64,000 nucleotides of DNA. It comes from Gaiellasilicea sp963791905 (GTDB lineage Bacteria; Actinomycetota; Thermoleophilia; Gaiellales; Gaiellaceae). Made by a program: the position numbers and the translations under genes. Below, in pieces: positions 10,858-18,949 of this stretch; position 1 is the first letter of the stretch; each line of letters opens with the position of its first letter. The DNA lies in NCBI GenBank assembly GCA_963791905.1, contig CAWBTX010000005.1:930001-994000 (forward strand), read 5' to 3'. A model generated the notes under the pieces. That model worked only from the letters and a program-made list of their open reading frames with translations. It searched no databases and was not told where the DNA came from.

Positions 10858-13476
10858 TCAGGACTCCGCGGCGACTGCTCGTTCCGAATGGCCGGAAAGC
10901 GACTGCGCGAGCGCGAGCGCCTGTTCGAGCGTCGTTGTCGAGCCCGCCGTCTTCTCCTGCTCCCAAGCTTCCTCTCCGACCACTTCCACGAGCCGGCGTT
11001 CGAAGTGATGTTCGAGCGCGTCCTCTGCTTCGGAGTACGCATTCATCACAACGCCGGCGTCGCTGTTGAGCTGGGCGACGGCGCCGCGGAGCCGGGCGGC
11101 GCGGTCCGCGGCCGCTGGGTCGGCTGCGAGGGCAATGCCCGACAGGGCTCCGGCGACGTAAACGGAGTGCGTCCGTTTCTCGGCGAGTGCCAGGTCGAGC
11201 ATCTCGGCAAAGGCGGCGCGAGCCTCGCCACGCTGGCCCAAGCCGAGCGATGCGAGTCCAATTCCCTTCAGCGTCTCCATCTCCCAGTACTTGTCTCCGC
11301 GGCTGCGGAGCTGCGTTAGCGCAGCCGCGTAGGCGGCACGGGAGGACTCGTAGTCGTGCTCGATTAGGTCGAGTGCGCCGAGGTCGGCGAGCCCGAGAGT
11401 CTCCAAGGTCAGCCCGCTCCGGCGAGCCTCGCGAACGAATCGCTCGAGGACCGATCGCGCCTCCTTGGTGCGGCCGACGCGCGTGAGGATGTCGGCGAGG
11501 TTGCCGATCGCCTGGATGCGCGGCGCGTCGTCGAGCATCTCTGATTCCTCAGCGGCTTGTCGGCCGAGCCGAAGCGCCTCCTCGGTGTCGCCTCGATGAA
11601 TCGAATAGAAGGACAACTCGGCGAGAGCTATGTAGTGGGGCTCCGTGCCGGGCTGGGCGAGCGTCAGCGCCTCGCGGGCGGCGGCCTCTGACGCGTCCAC
11701 TCGCCCCACGTGCATGTCGATGTCGGAGAGGCGGACGAGCAGCGCCGCGCGCGACTGCTGAGGAAGGTCGTCGCGCGCGAGGAGCCCCCGGAGCCGATCG
11801 TGCTCCTCCGCAACCGCACCCCGCGTCCTCCAGAAGAAATGGAGCAGGTATCCGGCGCGCGCGGCCTCGATCGGGGCGGCGTCGCTCAGGCGATCGAGCA
11901 TCGCTCGGAGGTTGTCCTCGTCGGCGTCGTACCAGGCGAGGACCTCCGGTTGCCGCGCTCCGAGCCGGTCCGGATAGTTCGCCTGCAGCCGATCGAGGTA
12001 CCAGCGGGCGTGCCGGAGCGCGTAGTCGGCGGTCTCGCCGGCCTCGTCAAGTCGCTCCCGGGCGTACTCGCGCAAGGTCTCGAGCAGGAAGAAGCGCTCG
12101 TCGCCGAGTGCCTTCAGCAGGCTGTGATCGAGGAGCGCGGCGAGTTGGTCGAGGTCTGCTCCCGTGATCGCCTCGGCGGCGTCGAGCGTGAACGAGCCGC
12201 GGAAGACCGAGAGACGGCGGAAGGCAGCCTGGGCGTCGGGGTCGAGGAGGTCGTGGCTCCATTCGATCGTCGCGCGCAGCGTCCGCTGCCGCTCCGGCCG
12301 ATCGACCGCGCCGCTCGCTAGCAGCGGTAGCGCCTGATCGAGCCGCCGGAGCAGGGCGGCGGGCGAGAGAAGCTTCGCTCGCGCTGCTGCCAGCTCGATC
12401 GCGAGCGGGAGGTTGTCCAAGCGTCGACAGACCGCCGTGACCGTCTGGTCGGCGCCAATGATGGAGCCGGCGGCTGCCGCGCGGCTGACGAAGAGCTCGG
12501 CCGCAGCCTCGTCTGCCAAAGGCTCGACCGGCAGCTCGCGCTCGGCTATCAGGTGCAGCGGTGCGCGCGAGGTGGCGAGCACGACGACCTCGCCCCCGAG
12601 CAAGTCGGCGACGACCGCTGCCACTCCCTGCAGATGCTCGAGGTTGTCGAGCACGAGCAGCACCCGCCTCGAGGCGAGCCAGCCGGCGACGTCGTCGTCG
12701 GCTCGCAGCCCGGCCGCTTCGGCGACGGCAGACCGCACCGCCCGCGTCTCACGCAAGGGGGCAAGCCCTACGAAGAACGTCCCGTCCGGGAACTCGTCCG
12801 AGAGCTCCGCCGCCGCCTGCAGGGCCAGCCGCGTCTTCCCCGACCCGCCAGGCCCGGTGAGCGTCAGCAGTCGCACCCCCCCGGCCACGAGACCGCGGAT
12901 CTCTGCTAACTCCCGCTCGCGGCCGAGCAGCGGCCACGCCGCGACAGGCAGGTTCGTCCTTCCCAGCGACCTGAGCGGCGGGAACTCCCGGCTTCCCAGC
13001 TGGTAGACACGCTCAGCGGCCAAGAGGTCCTTGAACCGGTGCTCACCGAGATCGCGCAGCTCACCGTCGACGAGTGATGCCGTCGCCTGCGACACCAGGA
13101 CCTGTCCGCCATGGCCGGACGATGCGATACGGGCAGCGCGATGAACGTCGACGCCCACGTAGCCCTCCTCGGAGGGGAGCGGCGTCCCCGTGTGCAGACC
13201 GAGGCGGACACGGACCGGGCCCGACATCAGTGCCTCGTTCAGCTCGGCGGCGGCAGCGAGAGCGGAGGGCGCTGTGGCGAATGCGAAAAAGAACGCGTCG
13301 CCTTGGGTATCGACCTCTACGCCATCGTGACGGGCACATGCCTCGCGGATGACTTGCCGGTGTGCGGCAAGTCCCCGGGCATAGGCCTCCGCTCCCAACT
13401 CGTGTAAGAGCTTCGTCGACCCCTCGACGTCGGTGAAGAGAAAGGTGACAGTGCCGGTCGGAAGCACCTGAGGCAC
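10858..13476 (-). CDS. Class III cyclase domain - STAND ATPase - TPR regulatory protein
   Basis: An 872-residue AfsR-like signalling protein. Residues 5-170 form a class III nucleotidyl cyclase domain: first metal Asp in FTDVEGS, second in TQGDAFFFAF, and DVHRAARI where active cyclases usually have Asn before the AARI block. Residues about 185-470 are an NB-ARC/STAND ATPase with P-loop GPGGSGKT, Walker B VLLVLDNLEH and RRLDNLPLAIELAAAR. The rest is helical TPR-like repeat. No DNA-binding domain is seen. ATG 13476 is chosen because MPQVLPTGTVTFLFTDVEGS is the normal start. Cyclase activity is uncertain. A kinase-headed relative with the same STAND core lies at 37028-39844. Confidence 0.88.
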   Translation of the reverse strand: MPQVLPTGTVTFLFTDVEGSTKLLHELGAEAYARGLAAHRQVIREACARHDGVEVDTQGDAFFFAFATAPSALAAAAELNEALMSGPVRVRLGLHTGTPLPSEEGYVGVDVHRAARIASSGHGGQVLVSQATASLVDGELRDLGEHRFKDLLAAERVYQLGSREFPPLRSLGRTNLPVAAWPLLGRERELAEIRGLVAGGVRLLTLTGPGGSGKTRLALQAAAELSDEFPDGTFFVGLAPLRETRAVRSAVAEAAGLRADDDVAGWLASRRVLLVLDNLEHLQGVAAVVADLLGGEVVVLATSRAPLHLIAERELPVEPLADEAAAELFVSRAAAAGSIIGADQTVTAVCRRLDNLPLAIELAAARAKLLSPAALLRRLDQALPLLASGAVDRPERQRTLRATIEWSHDLLDPDAQAAFRRLSVFRGSFTLDAAEAITGADLDQLAALLDHSLLKALGDERFFLLETLREYARERLDEAGETADYALRHARWYLDRLQANYPDRLGARQPEVLAWYDADEDNLRAMLDRLSDAAPIEAARAGYLLHFFWRTRGAVAEEHDRLRGLLARDDLPQQSRAALLVRLSDIDMHVGRVDASEAAAREALTLAQPGTEPHYIALAELSFYSIHRGDTEEALRLGRQAAEESEMLDDAPRIQAIGNLADILTRVGRTKEARSVLERFVREARRSGLTLETLGLADLGALDLIEHDYESSRAAYAAALTQLRSRGDKYWEMETLKGIGLASLGLGQRGEARAAFAEMLDLALAEKRTHSVYVAGALSGIALAADPAAADRAARLRGAVAQLNSDAGVVMNAYSEAEDALEHHFERRLVEVVGEEAWEQEKTAGSTTTLEQALALAQSLSGHSERAVAAES

Positions 13477-13619
13477 GCGCCGTGATCATGCGCGACGCGA
13501 GACCTTCCGTCCAGTCAGTCCGCTCCGGAGACAGGATCGCCGAGTGCCCGAGCGTGCTCTCGTTCGGGCCCGCGGCGCGGCCATGGAGGCCTTCCCTGCG
13601 CCGTGCGGCGGGAATCTTC

Positions 13620-13645
13620 CGCGGGTTCAGTTCCCGCCGCCTCCA
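13620..13645 (+). repeat. Candidate attachment site copy B
   Basis: It matches the 3' end of ssrA at 24 of 26 positions; the two differences are in the T-loop (CAG for CGA). No tRNA or tmRNA body precedes it, so it is an isolated copy of a 3' end, as expected for the far end of an integrated element. It lies 144 bp beyond the start codon of the cyclase-STAND gene, which would bound a 4-kb element containing only the integrase and that gene. Confidence 0.65.
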
Positions 13646-13684
13646 TCGCTGTTGTTCTCTTAACCGTTCTCAGAAGTCGATGCG

Positions 13685-13704
13685 AGCGGCCCTTCGGGGC
13701 CGCT
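13685..13704. terminator. UUCG-tetraloop hairpin
   Basis: AGCGGCCC and GGGCCGCT form a perfect 8-bp stem closed by the stable TTCG tetraloop. It is followed by TCCCGTTCG and not a T run. It resembles an intrinsic terminator, but no gene on the plus strand ends just before it, so its role is unclear. Confidence 0.45.
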
Positions 13705-14002
13705 TCCCGTTCGTGGATGGCCATCGCGGCGCTCAGCGGCGAGGAAGTAGGCGTCTTCGCGTCGATCCGCCCACAAACGACGAAAACCGCTCGCGACGAG
13801 CTAGCCGGCGGCTCATGTCGAGAGATCACGCCGCGCTGCGCGATCGCCGCCGGCGCACCCGAGAAGGGCGCGTAGGGGCCGTTCCGACTCACCGGGGAAT
13901 TTCTGCGGGCCGGCGGAGTCCTTAGCTCCGATACCGCAAACCACCGAAGGAGCGGCCGCCCGAGCTCTCAACACGGCCGGTTGCTCTCGACAGGGGGGAA
14001 CG

Positions 14003-15745
14003 ATGACCGCAAGACGTAACAACGAATGGCGACGCACCGCGCTCCGCATGCTGACCGGCGTCATGCTCGCTGCCGGCGTATTTGCCGCGACCAGCCCGTC
14101 GGCAAGCGCAGCCACCACCGCAACGTTCAACAACGGGACACTCACCGTGTCCGGCGACAGTGCCGCCAACACAACCGGAATCAGTCGCAACGCGGCAGGG
14201 ATCATCCTGGTCAACGGCGGGGCGGTTCCCGTTGGCGGCGGCTTGCCGACGGTCGCCAACACCACGTTGATCCGAGTCTTCGGCCTCGGTGACAACGATG
14301 TGATCAGCCTCAACGAGGCGAACGGTGCACTGCCACGAGCGAACCTCTTCGGCGGCGCCGGCAACGACGTCCTCACCGGCGGCGCCGGTGCCGACCAGCT
14401 CTTCGGCCAAGCCGGCAACGACACGCTCCTCGGCAAGGGCGGGACCGACCTGCTGTTCGGCGGCGGCGAGAACGACACCCTGACGGGCGGCGACGCTGAC
14501 GACCAGGCCTTCGGCCAGAGTGATGAGGACCGCATGATCTGGAACCCCGGGGACGACACCGATCTCAACGAGGGCGGCGGCGGCGTCGACACTGTCGAGG
14601 TCAACGGCGGCAACGGCGCCGAGCAGTTCGCCGCGACGGCAAACGGCACGCGCGTCCGGTTCGACCGCATCAACCCCGCGCCGTTCGCGATCGACATCGG
14701 CACCTCCGAGAACCTGGTCGTCAACGCGAATGGCGGCGACGACAGCTTCTCCGCGACGGGGGACCTCGCCACCCTCATCAAGATCACGGTCGACGGGGGT
14801 GCGGACAACGACACGCTCCTTGGGAGCAACGGTGTCGACCTCCTGCTCGGCGGCGACGGCAACGACTTCGCCGACGGCAATCAGGGCAACGATGTCGCGC
14901 TGCTCGGGGCCGGCGGCGACAGGTTCCAGTGGGATCCCGGCGACGGCAGCGACACCGTCGAGGGCCAGAACGGCACCGACACGATGCTCTTCAACGGCAG
15001 CAACGGCAGCGAGATCTTCGACGCTTCCGCCAACGGGCCGCGGCTGCGATTCACGCGCAATCTCGGCAACATCGTGATGGATCTCGACGACGTCGAGATC
15101 GTCGACCTGAACGCTCTCGGCGGGGCGGACACCACCACCGTCAACGACTTGTCGGGCACCGACGTGGTCGAGCTCAACAGCGATCTCGCCGGCATCGCCG
15201 GCGGCACCGCCGGAGACGGCCAGCCTGACAACGTCATCGTCAACGGAACCAACGGCGACGACGTCGTTGTCGTCAGCGGCGGTGGTCCGGGCAGAGCCTC
15301 GGTGCTCGGTCTGGCCGCCCAGGTGAACATCGCCGGCGCCGAGACCGCCAACGACCGGCTGACGGTCAACGTCCACGCTGGCGACGACGTCGTGGACGCG
15401 TCCGGCGCGGCGGCGGGAGCGATCCAGCTCACGCTGAGCGGCGGCGACGGCGACGACGTCCTCATCGGCGGCGACGGCAACGACACGCTGCTCGGTGGTC
15501 CTGACGACGACGTCTTGATTGGCGGGCCGGGTAACGACATCCTCGACGGCGGCGACGGCGACAACGTCGTCATCGACTCCTTCGCCGCCAACGCCGTGAC
15601 CGCGGCGACCCGCGCGGGGACGAGCTGGCTGAAGACTCACGTCCACATCGTCAACGGCAAGACCCTGATCGACGTCGGCGGCAGGACGCGACCCATTCCG
15701 CGAGCCGACCTCTCCCAGCTCGTTCAGGACGCAGCCTCGCGCTGA
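14003..15745 (+). CDS. Secreted RTX-like calcium-binding repeat protein
   Basis: A 580-residue exported protein. A signal peptide covers residues 1 to about 36 (RR, hydrophobic core MLTGVMLAAGVFAA, then SASA). The body has nonapeptide repeats of the GGxGxDxLx type, for example GGAGNDVLTGGAGADQLFG near residue 113, a second block near 280-300 and a third near 485-515 (GGDGDDVLIGGDGNDTLLGG). These bind Ca2+ in a parallel beta-roll after secretion. No enzymatic domain is visible. ATG 14003 has a strong Shine-Dalgarno (GGGGGGAA). It ends 22 bp before a strong hairpin terminator. Confidence 0.88.
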   Translation: MTARRNNEWRRTALRMLTGVMLAAGVFAATSPSASAATTATFNNGTLTVSGDSAANTTGISRNAAGIILVNGGAVPVGGGLPTVANTTLIRVFGLGDNDVISLNEANGALPRANLFGGAGNDVLTGGAGADQLFGQAGNDTLLGKGGTDLLFGGGENDTLTGGDADDQAFGQSDEDRMIWNPGDDTDLNEGGGGVDTVEVNGGNGAEQFAATANGTRVRFDRINPAPFAIDIGTSENLVVNANGGDDSFSATGDLATLIKITVDGGADNDTLLGSNGVDLLLGGDGNDFADGNQGNDVALLGAGGDRFQWDPGDGSDTVEGQNGTDTMLFNGSNGSEIFDASANGPRLRFTRNLGNIVMDLDDVEIVDLNALGGADTTTVNDLSGTDVVELNSDLAGIAGGTAGDGQPDNVIVNGTNGDDVVVVSGGGPGRASVLGLAAQVNIAGAETANDRLTVNVHAGDDVVDASGAAAGAIQLTLSGGDGDDVLIGGDGNDTLLGGPDDDVLIGGPGNDILDGGDGDNVVIDSFAANAVTAATRAGTSWLKTHVHIVNGKTLIDVGGRTRPIPRADLSQLVQDAASR

Positions 15746-15766
15746 GTCCCGGTTCTACAAGCGACC

Positions 15767-15804
15767 ACCAGCGCCAGAGCCAGATGTCCGGCTCTGGCGC
15801 TGGT
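15767..15804. terminator. Bidirectional terminator hairpin
   Basis: ACCAGCGCCAGAGCC (15767-15781) pairs perfectly with GGCTCTGGCGCTGGT (15790-15804), a 15-bp stem with an 8-nt loop. It lies between the convergent RTX gene and the F420-type oxidoreductase gene. No T tract follows on either side. Confidence 0.75.
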
Positions 15805-15819
15805 CCGCCACCTATGAAG

Positions 15820-16509
15820 TCAGCGCGAGACGAGCTTCGAGAGTTCGTCTGCGCGGTACGTGGCCGCGATCGGTGACCCGTCGGGTTCCAACGCCAAGCC
15901 GTTCTTCAATGGTCCGGCGTCGACCGGGTCGAACCCGAGCCGATCGAGGAGCCGCATGACCTTCCTGACCGCGAGCCGGTCGTCGCCCGCTGCGCCGATC
16001 GCGATGCGGTCGGGCGCCCCCTTGCGACGCCCGGTTTCTTCGAGTTGGTGATAGCCGAGTTGGTTGAGGCTCTTGACCACACGCGCGGAGGGGAAGTGCT
16101 CTTGCACGATCATGCTGGTGCCGTCCGGCGCGGCCGCGAGCTCTGGATCTTCGCCGTCCACGGGCTGCCAGTAGTTCATCGCGTCGATGAGGATCCTGCC
16201 CGCGAACAAGTCGTGGGGGAGCTCGCGGAAGTGGTGAGTGGGGACAGCCAGGACGATGATGTCGGAGTGGCGTACGACCTCGTCGGTTGTCGTTGCGTGC
16301 GCGCCGGCGGCCAGCACGTCGACCGTCAACGCGATGTCGCCGGCCGGGCCCGATCCCGAGATCGCGACGTCGTAACCTGCGGCAATGGCGGCGCGGGCGA
16401 GCGTCGTTCCGAGCCTGCCCGCGCCGACGATGCCGAGGCGTAGATCGTCGACCTCGGCGCCGGCAGCGGTTCTGAGATCTTCGGAGACATCGACAGCCAC
16501 GACGGCCAT
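15820..16509 (-). CDS. F420/NADP oxidoreductase-like Rossmann protein
   Basis: A 229-residue protein with an N-terminal dinucleotide fold (LGIVGAGRLGTTLARAAIAAG near residues 24-44) and a conserved AVPTHHF segment, resembling NADPH-dependent F420 reductase-like proteins. These exchange hydride between F420 or flavin and NADP. The first 20 residues precede the fold and may be an extension; ATG 16509 is retained. It begins 2 nt after the stop of the upstream LLM monooxygenase gene, so the two form one operon. A role in supplying reduced cofactor to that enzyme is inferred. Confidence 0.75.
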   Translation of the reverse strand: MAVVAVDVSEDLRTAAGAEVDDLRLGIVGAGRLGTTLARAAIAAGYDVAISGSGPAGDIALTVDVLAAGAHATTTDEVVRHSDIIVLAVPTHHFRELPHDLFAGRILIDAMNYWQPVDGEDPELAAAPDGTSMIVQEHFPSARVVKSLNQLGYHQLEETGRRKGAPDRIAIGAAGDDRLAVRKVMRLLDRLGFDPVDAGPLKNGLALEPDGSPIAATYRADELSKLVSR

Positions 16510-16511
16510 CG

Positions 16512-17582
16512 TCAGCTCCTGACGGCGGCCGGCGCGTGGTCAGCTCGGGGCGCAGCGGCGAGCAGTTCCCGTACGCGGGGGATCACCTCGCGGCCGTAGA
16601 GCTCGATCGTCGCCATTCGCCGGTCGTGCGGGATGCGCCCGAGTGCGTAGAGCAGGTCAAACCGGCTGAGACTGAGCGTTTGCATGGTGGCGGCGATTCT
16701 GTTCGCCACGGTCTCGGGCGAGCCAACGTACATCGAGCCGTGATCGACCTCGGCCAGGAACTGCTCGTGGGTCGGTGGCCGCCAGCCGCGTTCGCGTGCC
16801 GCCCACTCGAACTGCTCCTTGTAGTAGGGCCACTGGACCTCCAGCGCCTCGTCATCCGTCTCGGCGACGAACCCGAGCGAGTGCAGCCCGATCGGCAGCT
16901 CCGGTTGTCCCTGCTGCTCGAGCGCGCGCTTGTAGAGCTCGACGTAAGGTGCGAACCGTTCGGGCTTTCCGGCGATGATCGCCAGCATCAGCGGCAGGCC
17001 GAAGCGTGCTGCGCGCACGACTGATGGTGGGCTGCCGCCGACGCCGACCCAGGTCGGGATGTGACCCGGAGGGATCGGCGGGCTCACGAACTGGTTCGTG
17101 AGCGCCGACCGGAAGTTTCCGGACCAGGTCACGGGCTGCTCACGCAGCAGTCGTACAAGTAGGTCGAGCTTCTCTTCGAAGAGCTCCTCGTAGTCCGCGA
17201 GGTCGAAGCCGAAGAGCGGGAAGGAGTCCGTCAGCGAGCCGCGGCCGACGATGATCTGCGCGCGGCCGTTCGAAACGGCGTCGAGCGTGGCGAAGTCGGT
17301 GTACAGCCGCACCGGGTCCTGCGTGCTGAGAACCGTCACGGAGGTGCCGAGCCTGATCCGTTCCGTTCGGCTTGCGATCGCGGCGAGGACCACGTGGCCC
17401 GCCGAGTCCATGAACTCCGTGCGGTAGTGCTCGCCGATGTTGAAGGAGTCGATTCCGACCGCGTCGGCGAGGACAGCCTCCTCGACGGCATTCCGGATCA
17501 CCTGGTCGCCGCTGATCGCCCTGCCGGCCTGATCGACCGTCACCGGCAGGAACGTGTCGAGGCCAAATTCGAGCGTCGTCAT
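16512..17582 (-). CDS. LLM-class flavin/F420-dependent oxidoreductase
   Basis: A luciferase-like TIM-barrel oxidoreductase of 356 residues. Typical landmarks are EAVLADAVGIDSFNIGEHY, RTERIRLGTSVTVLSTQDP, GRAQIIVGRGS and PTWVGVGGSPPS. Substrate unknown. A frame extends to 17618, but ATG 17582 has an excellent Shine-Dalgarno (GGAAGGAG, about 17594-17601) and gives the family start TTLEFGLDTF, so I use it. It is the first gene of a two-gene operon with the Rossmann protein downstream. Confidence 0.88.
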   Translation of the reverse strand: MTTLEFGLDTFLPVTVDQAGRAISGDQVIRNAVEEAVLADAVGIDSFNIGEHYRTEFMDSAGHVVLAAIASRTERIRLGTSVTVLSTQDPVRLYTDFATLDAVSNGRAQIIVGRGSLTDSFPLFGFDLADYEELFEEKLDLLVRLLREQPVTWSGNFRSALTNQFVSPPIPPGHIPTWVGVGGSPPSVVRAARFGLPLMLAIIAGKPERFAPYVELYKRALEQQGQPELPIGLHSLGFVAETDDEALEVQWPYYKEQFEWAARERGWRPPTHEQFLAEVDHGSMYVGSPETVANRIAATMQTLSLSRFDLLYALGRIPHDRRMATIELYGREVIPRVRELLAAAPRADHAPAAVRS

Positions 17583-17689
17583 CGCGTGTTGACTCCTTCC
17601 AATTACTTGACTGCTCAAACGAATTGGCCGAGATGGTTATTCCGTATGCAGCAGACGGTGTCGTCCGCTCCGAACTGTCAGCGGATGAC

Positions 17690-18052
17690 CTAGGTGATGC
17701 ACTGCTCGACCGCCAGCTCGTCGTCAGGGTCGGGGACAGCCTCCCACGCCAGCACGACGTTCCCGATCTGACTGCGGTCGCCGCGGACGACGCCATAGTC
17801 GGTGGCGAGCGCGCTCGCCGCGTCCGCATCCGCCGCGAAGAGGACGGTCACGGCGCTGCTCGGCAGGCGCAGCCGCACCGCCTCCGACGCACCCTCGGCG
17901 ACGCCGCTGCGCACCGGGTTCGTCTCGGCGAGCCGCGCGAGGCAGGGCTGGACGGCGGCAAGCGTCGAGCCCTCCGTGTCGTCTCCGCCGCCGCCGCAGC
18001 CGCCTGCGATCACAAGGATCAGGGCGGCGACAGTCTCCCGTTTCAAGCTCAT
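17690..18052 (-). CDS. Small putative lipoprotein
   Basis: A 120-residue protein. Residues 1-22 form a lipoprotein signal (MSLKRETVAALILVIAGGC) with the lipobox IAGGC, followed by a Gly-rich linker. The mature part is small, acidic and contains two more Cys. Function unknown. ATG 18052 is preceded by GGAGGA. The longer frame to 18199 would bury the signal peptide and is rejected. Confidence 0.7.
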   Translation of the reverse strand: MSLKRETVAALILVIAGGCGGGGDDTEGSTLAAVQPCLARLAETNPVRSGVAEGASEAVRLRLPSSAVTVLFAADADAASALATDYGVVRGDRSQIGNVVLAWEAVPDPDDELAVEQCIT

Positions 18053-18168
18053 CCGTCCTCCGAGCCCGGGCCGGTCGTCACGCGTCGTGTACCCGACCGG
18101 CGCCCGCCGAAATCCCGGATCGACGCACGGCGCGGCTTTCTCGCATGCGCTGGGATTAGCCTGTCGGG

Positions 18169-18394
18169 ATCCGGTACCTGCTCCTGACCTACAACGCACC
18201 CGGCGGCAAGGAGATCTGGGCGGCGATGTCTGCGGCCGAGCGGCAAGCAGAAGAAGATGAATACGTCGACCTGATACGTGCGATGGGCGAGAGCGAGGTC
18301 TTCATCTCTGCGTGCGAGGTGGAGCACTACGACTCGGCCTGCACGGTTCGCGTTCGCGAAGGCGTCCGCAGCGTGAGAGACGGCCCCGCGGTCG
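18169..18394 (+). pseudogene. YCII-related domain fragment without a start codon
   Basis: The translation IRYLLLTYNAPGG...EEDEYVDLIRAMGESEVF...CTVRVREGVRSVRDGPAV matches the YCII-like (DGPF-type) family. Where the family has the initiating Met, the codon is ATC (18169), with an in-frame TAG at 18157 and no usable start before ATG 18226. The 3' end breaks off at about 18394 inside the conserved DGP motif and runs into galactose-oxidase-like sequence. It is a remnant, not a functional gene. Confidence 0.6.
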
Positions 18395-18867
18395 GCTTTC
18401 TACTCCGGTCCCGACCAGACGCTACGCGCGCTCGACACGCTCCGGCACCGGCGCATGGCAGTCGTTCGGGCAGCGCGACACGATCGACCGCGACTACGGC
18501 AGCCATGTGCTCTTCGACGTCGGGAAGATACTCGTCGCCGGCGGCGGGCCCTCGAGCAAGACCACGCGAGTGATCGATGTGAACGGGGCCTCACCGCAAG
18601 TCTCGACGACGACCGCGCCGATGGCGTTTGGACGCCGGCAGCACAACCTGACCGTGAGGCCGAGGTAGTTCCTCACGGGCTACTTCCTCGTCGTAGACGG
18701 AGTCTCTCGACGCGGCGGTCGACTGGGCCGCGAAGGATCCGAAACCGGGCAGTGGCGGACTCTGGCAGCCGATGCAGATCACGCGGCAGTACCACTCGAC
18801 CGCGCTCCTGCTGGCCGACGGGCGCGTGCTGTCCTCCGGCGGCGGGCTCTGCGACGAATGCACGTAG
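18394..18867 (+). pseudogene. Galactose oxidase / kelch-type fragment, decayed
   Basis: Pieces in several frames read YSGPDQTLRALDT, then GTGAWQSFGQRDTIDRDYGS, VLFDVGKILVAGGG, and, after an in-frame TAG at 18666, LWQPMQITRQYHSTALLLADG and GRVLSSGGG ending CDECT at a TAG (18865). These are the kelch-repeat landmarks of secreted galactose/glyoxal oxidase-like proteins. At least three frame changes and one stop interrupt it, and both termini are missing. Confidence 0.65.
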
Positions 18868-18949
18868 CGGATCAGTCGAAGTCCGGCCGGTGATGATCGA
18901 CCAGCCTGGCACCGATCAAAGGCTGGCGCCTGTGCCGCCCATCGAGCGG

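Larger units (their letters stand above)
13477..14002. other. Non-coding spacer holding attachment-site copy B
   Basis: About 525 bp with no credible gene. It contains repeat copy B (13620-13645), a UUCG hairpin (13685-13704) and, at its right end, the Shine-Dalgarno GGGGGGAA for the RTX gene. Bases 13740-13900 carry nothing that I recognise. Confidence 0.6.

Noticed and set aside
13560..13650. A possible tRNA or second tmRNA ending at repeat copy B, and likewise at copy C
   Set aside because: Only the T-arm and 3' acceptor strand are present; no matching 5' acceptor strand, anticodon arm or tmRNA 5' end precedes either copy.
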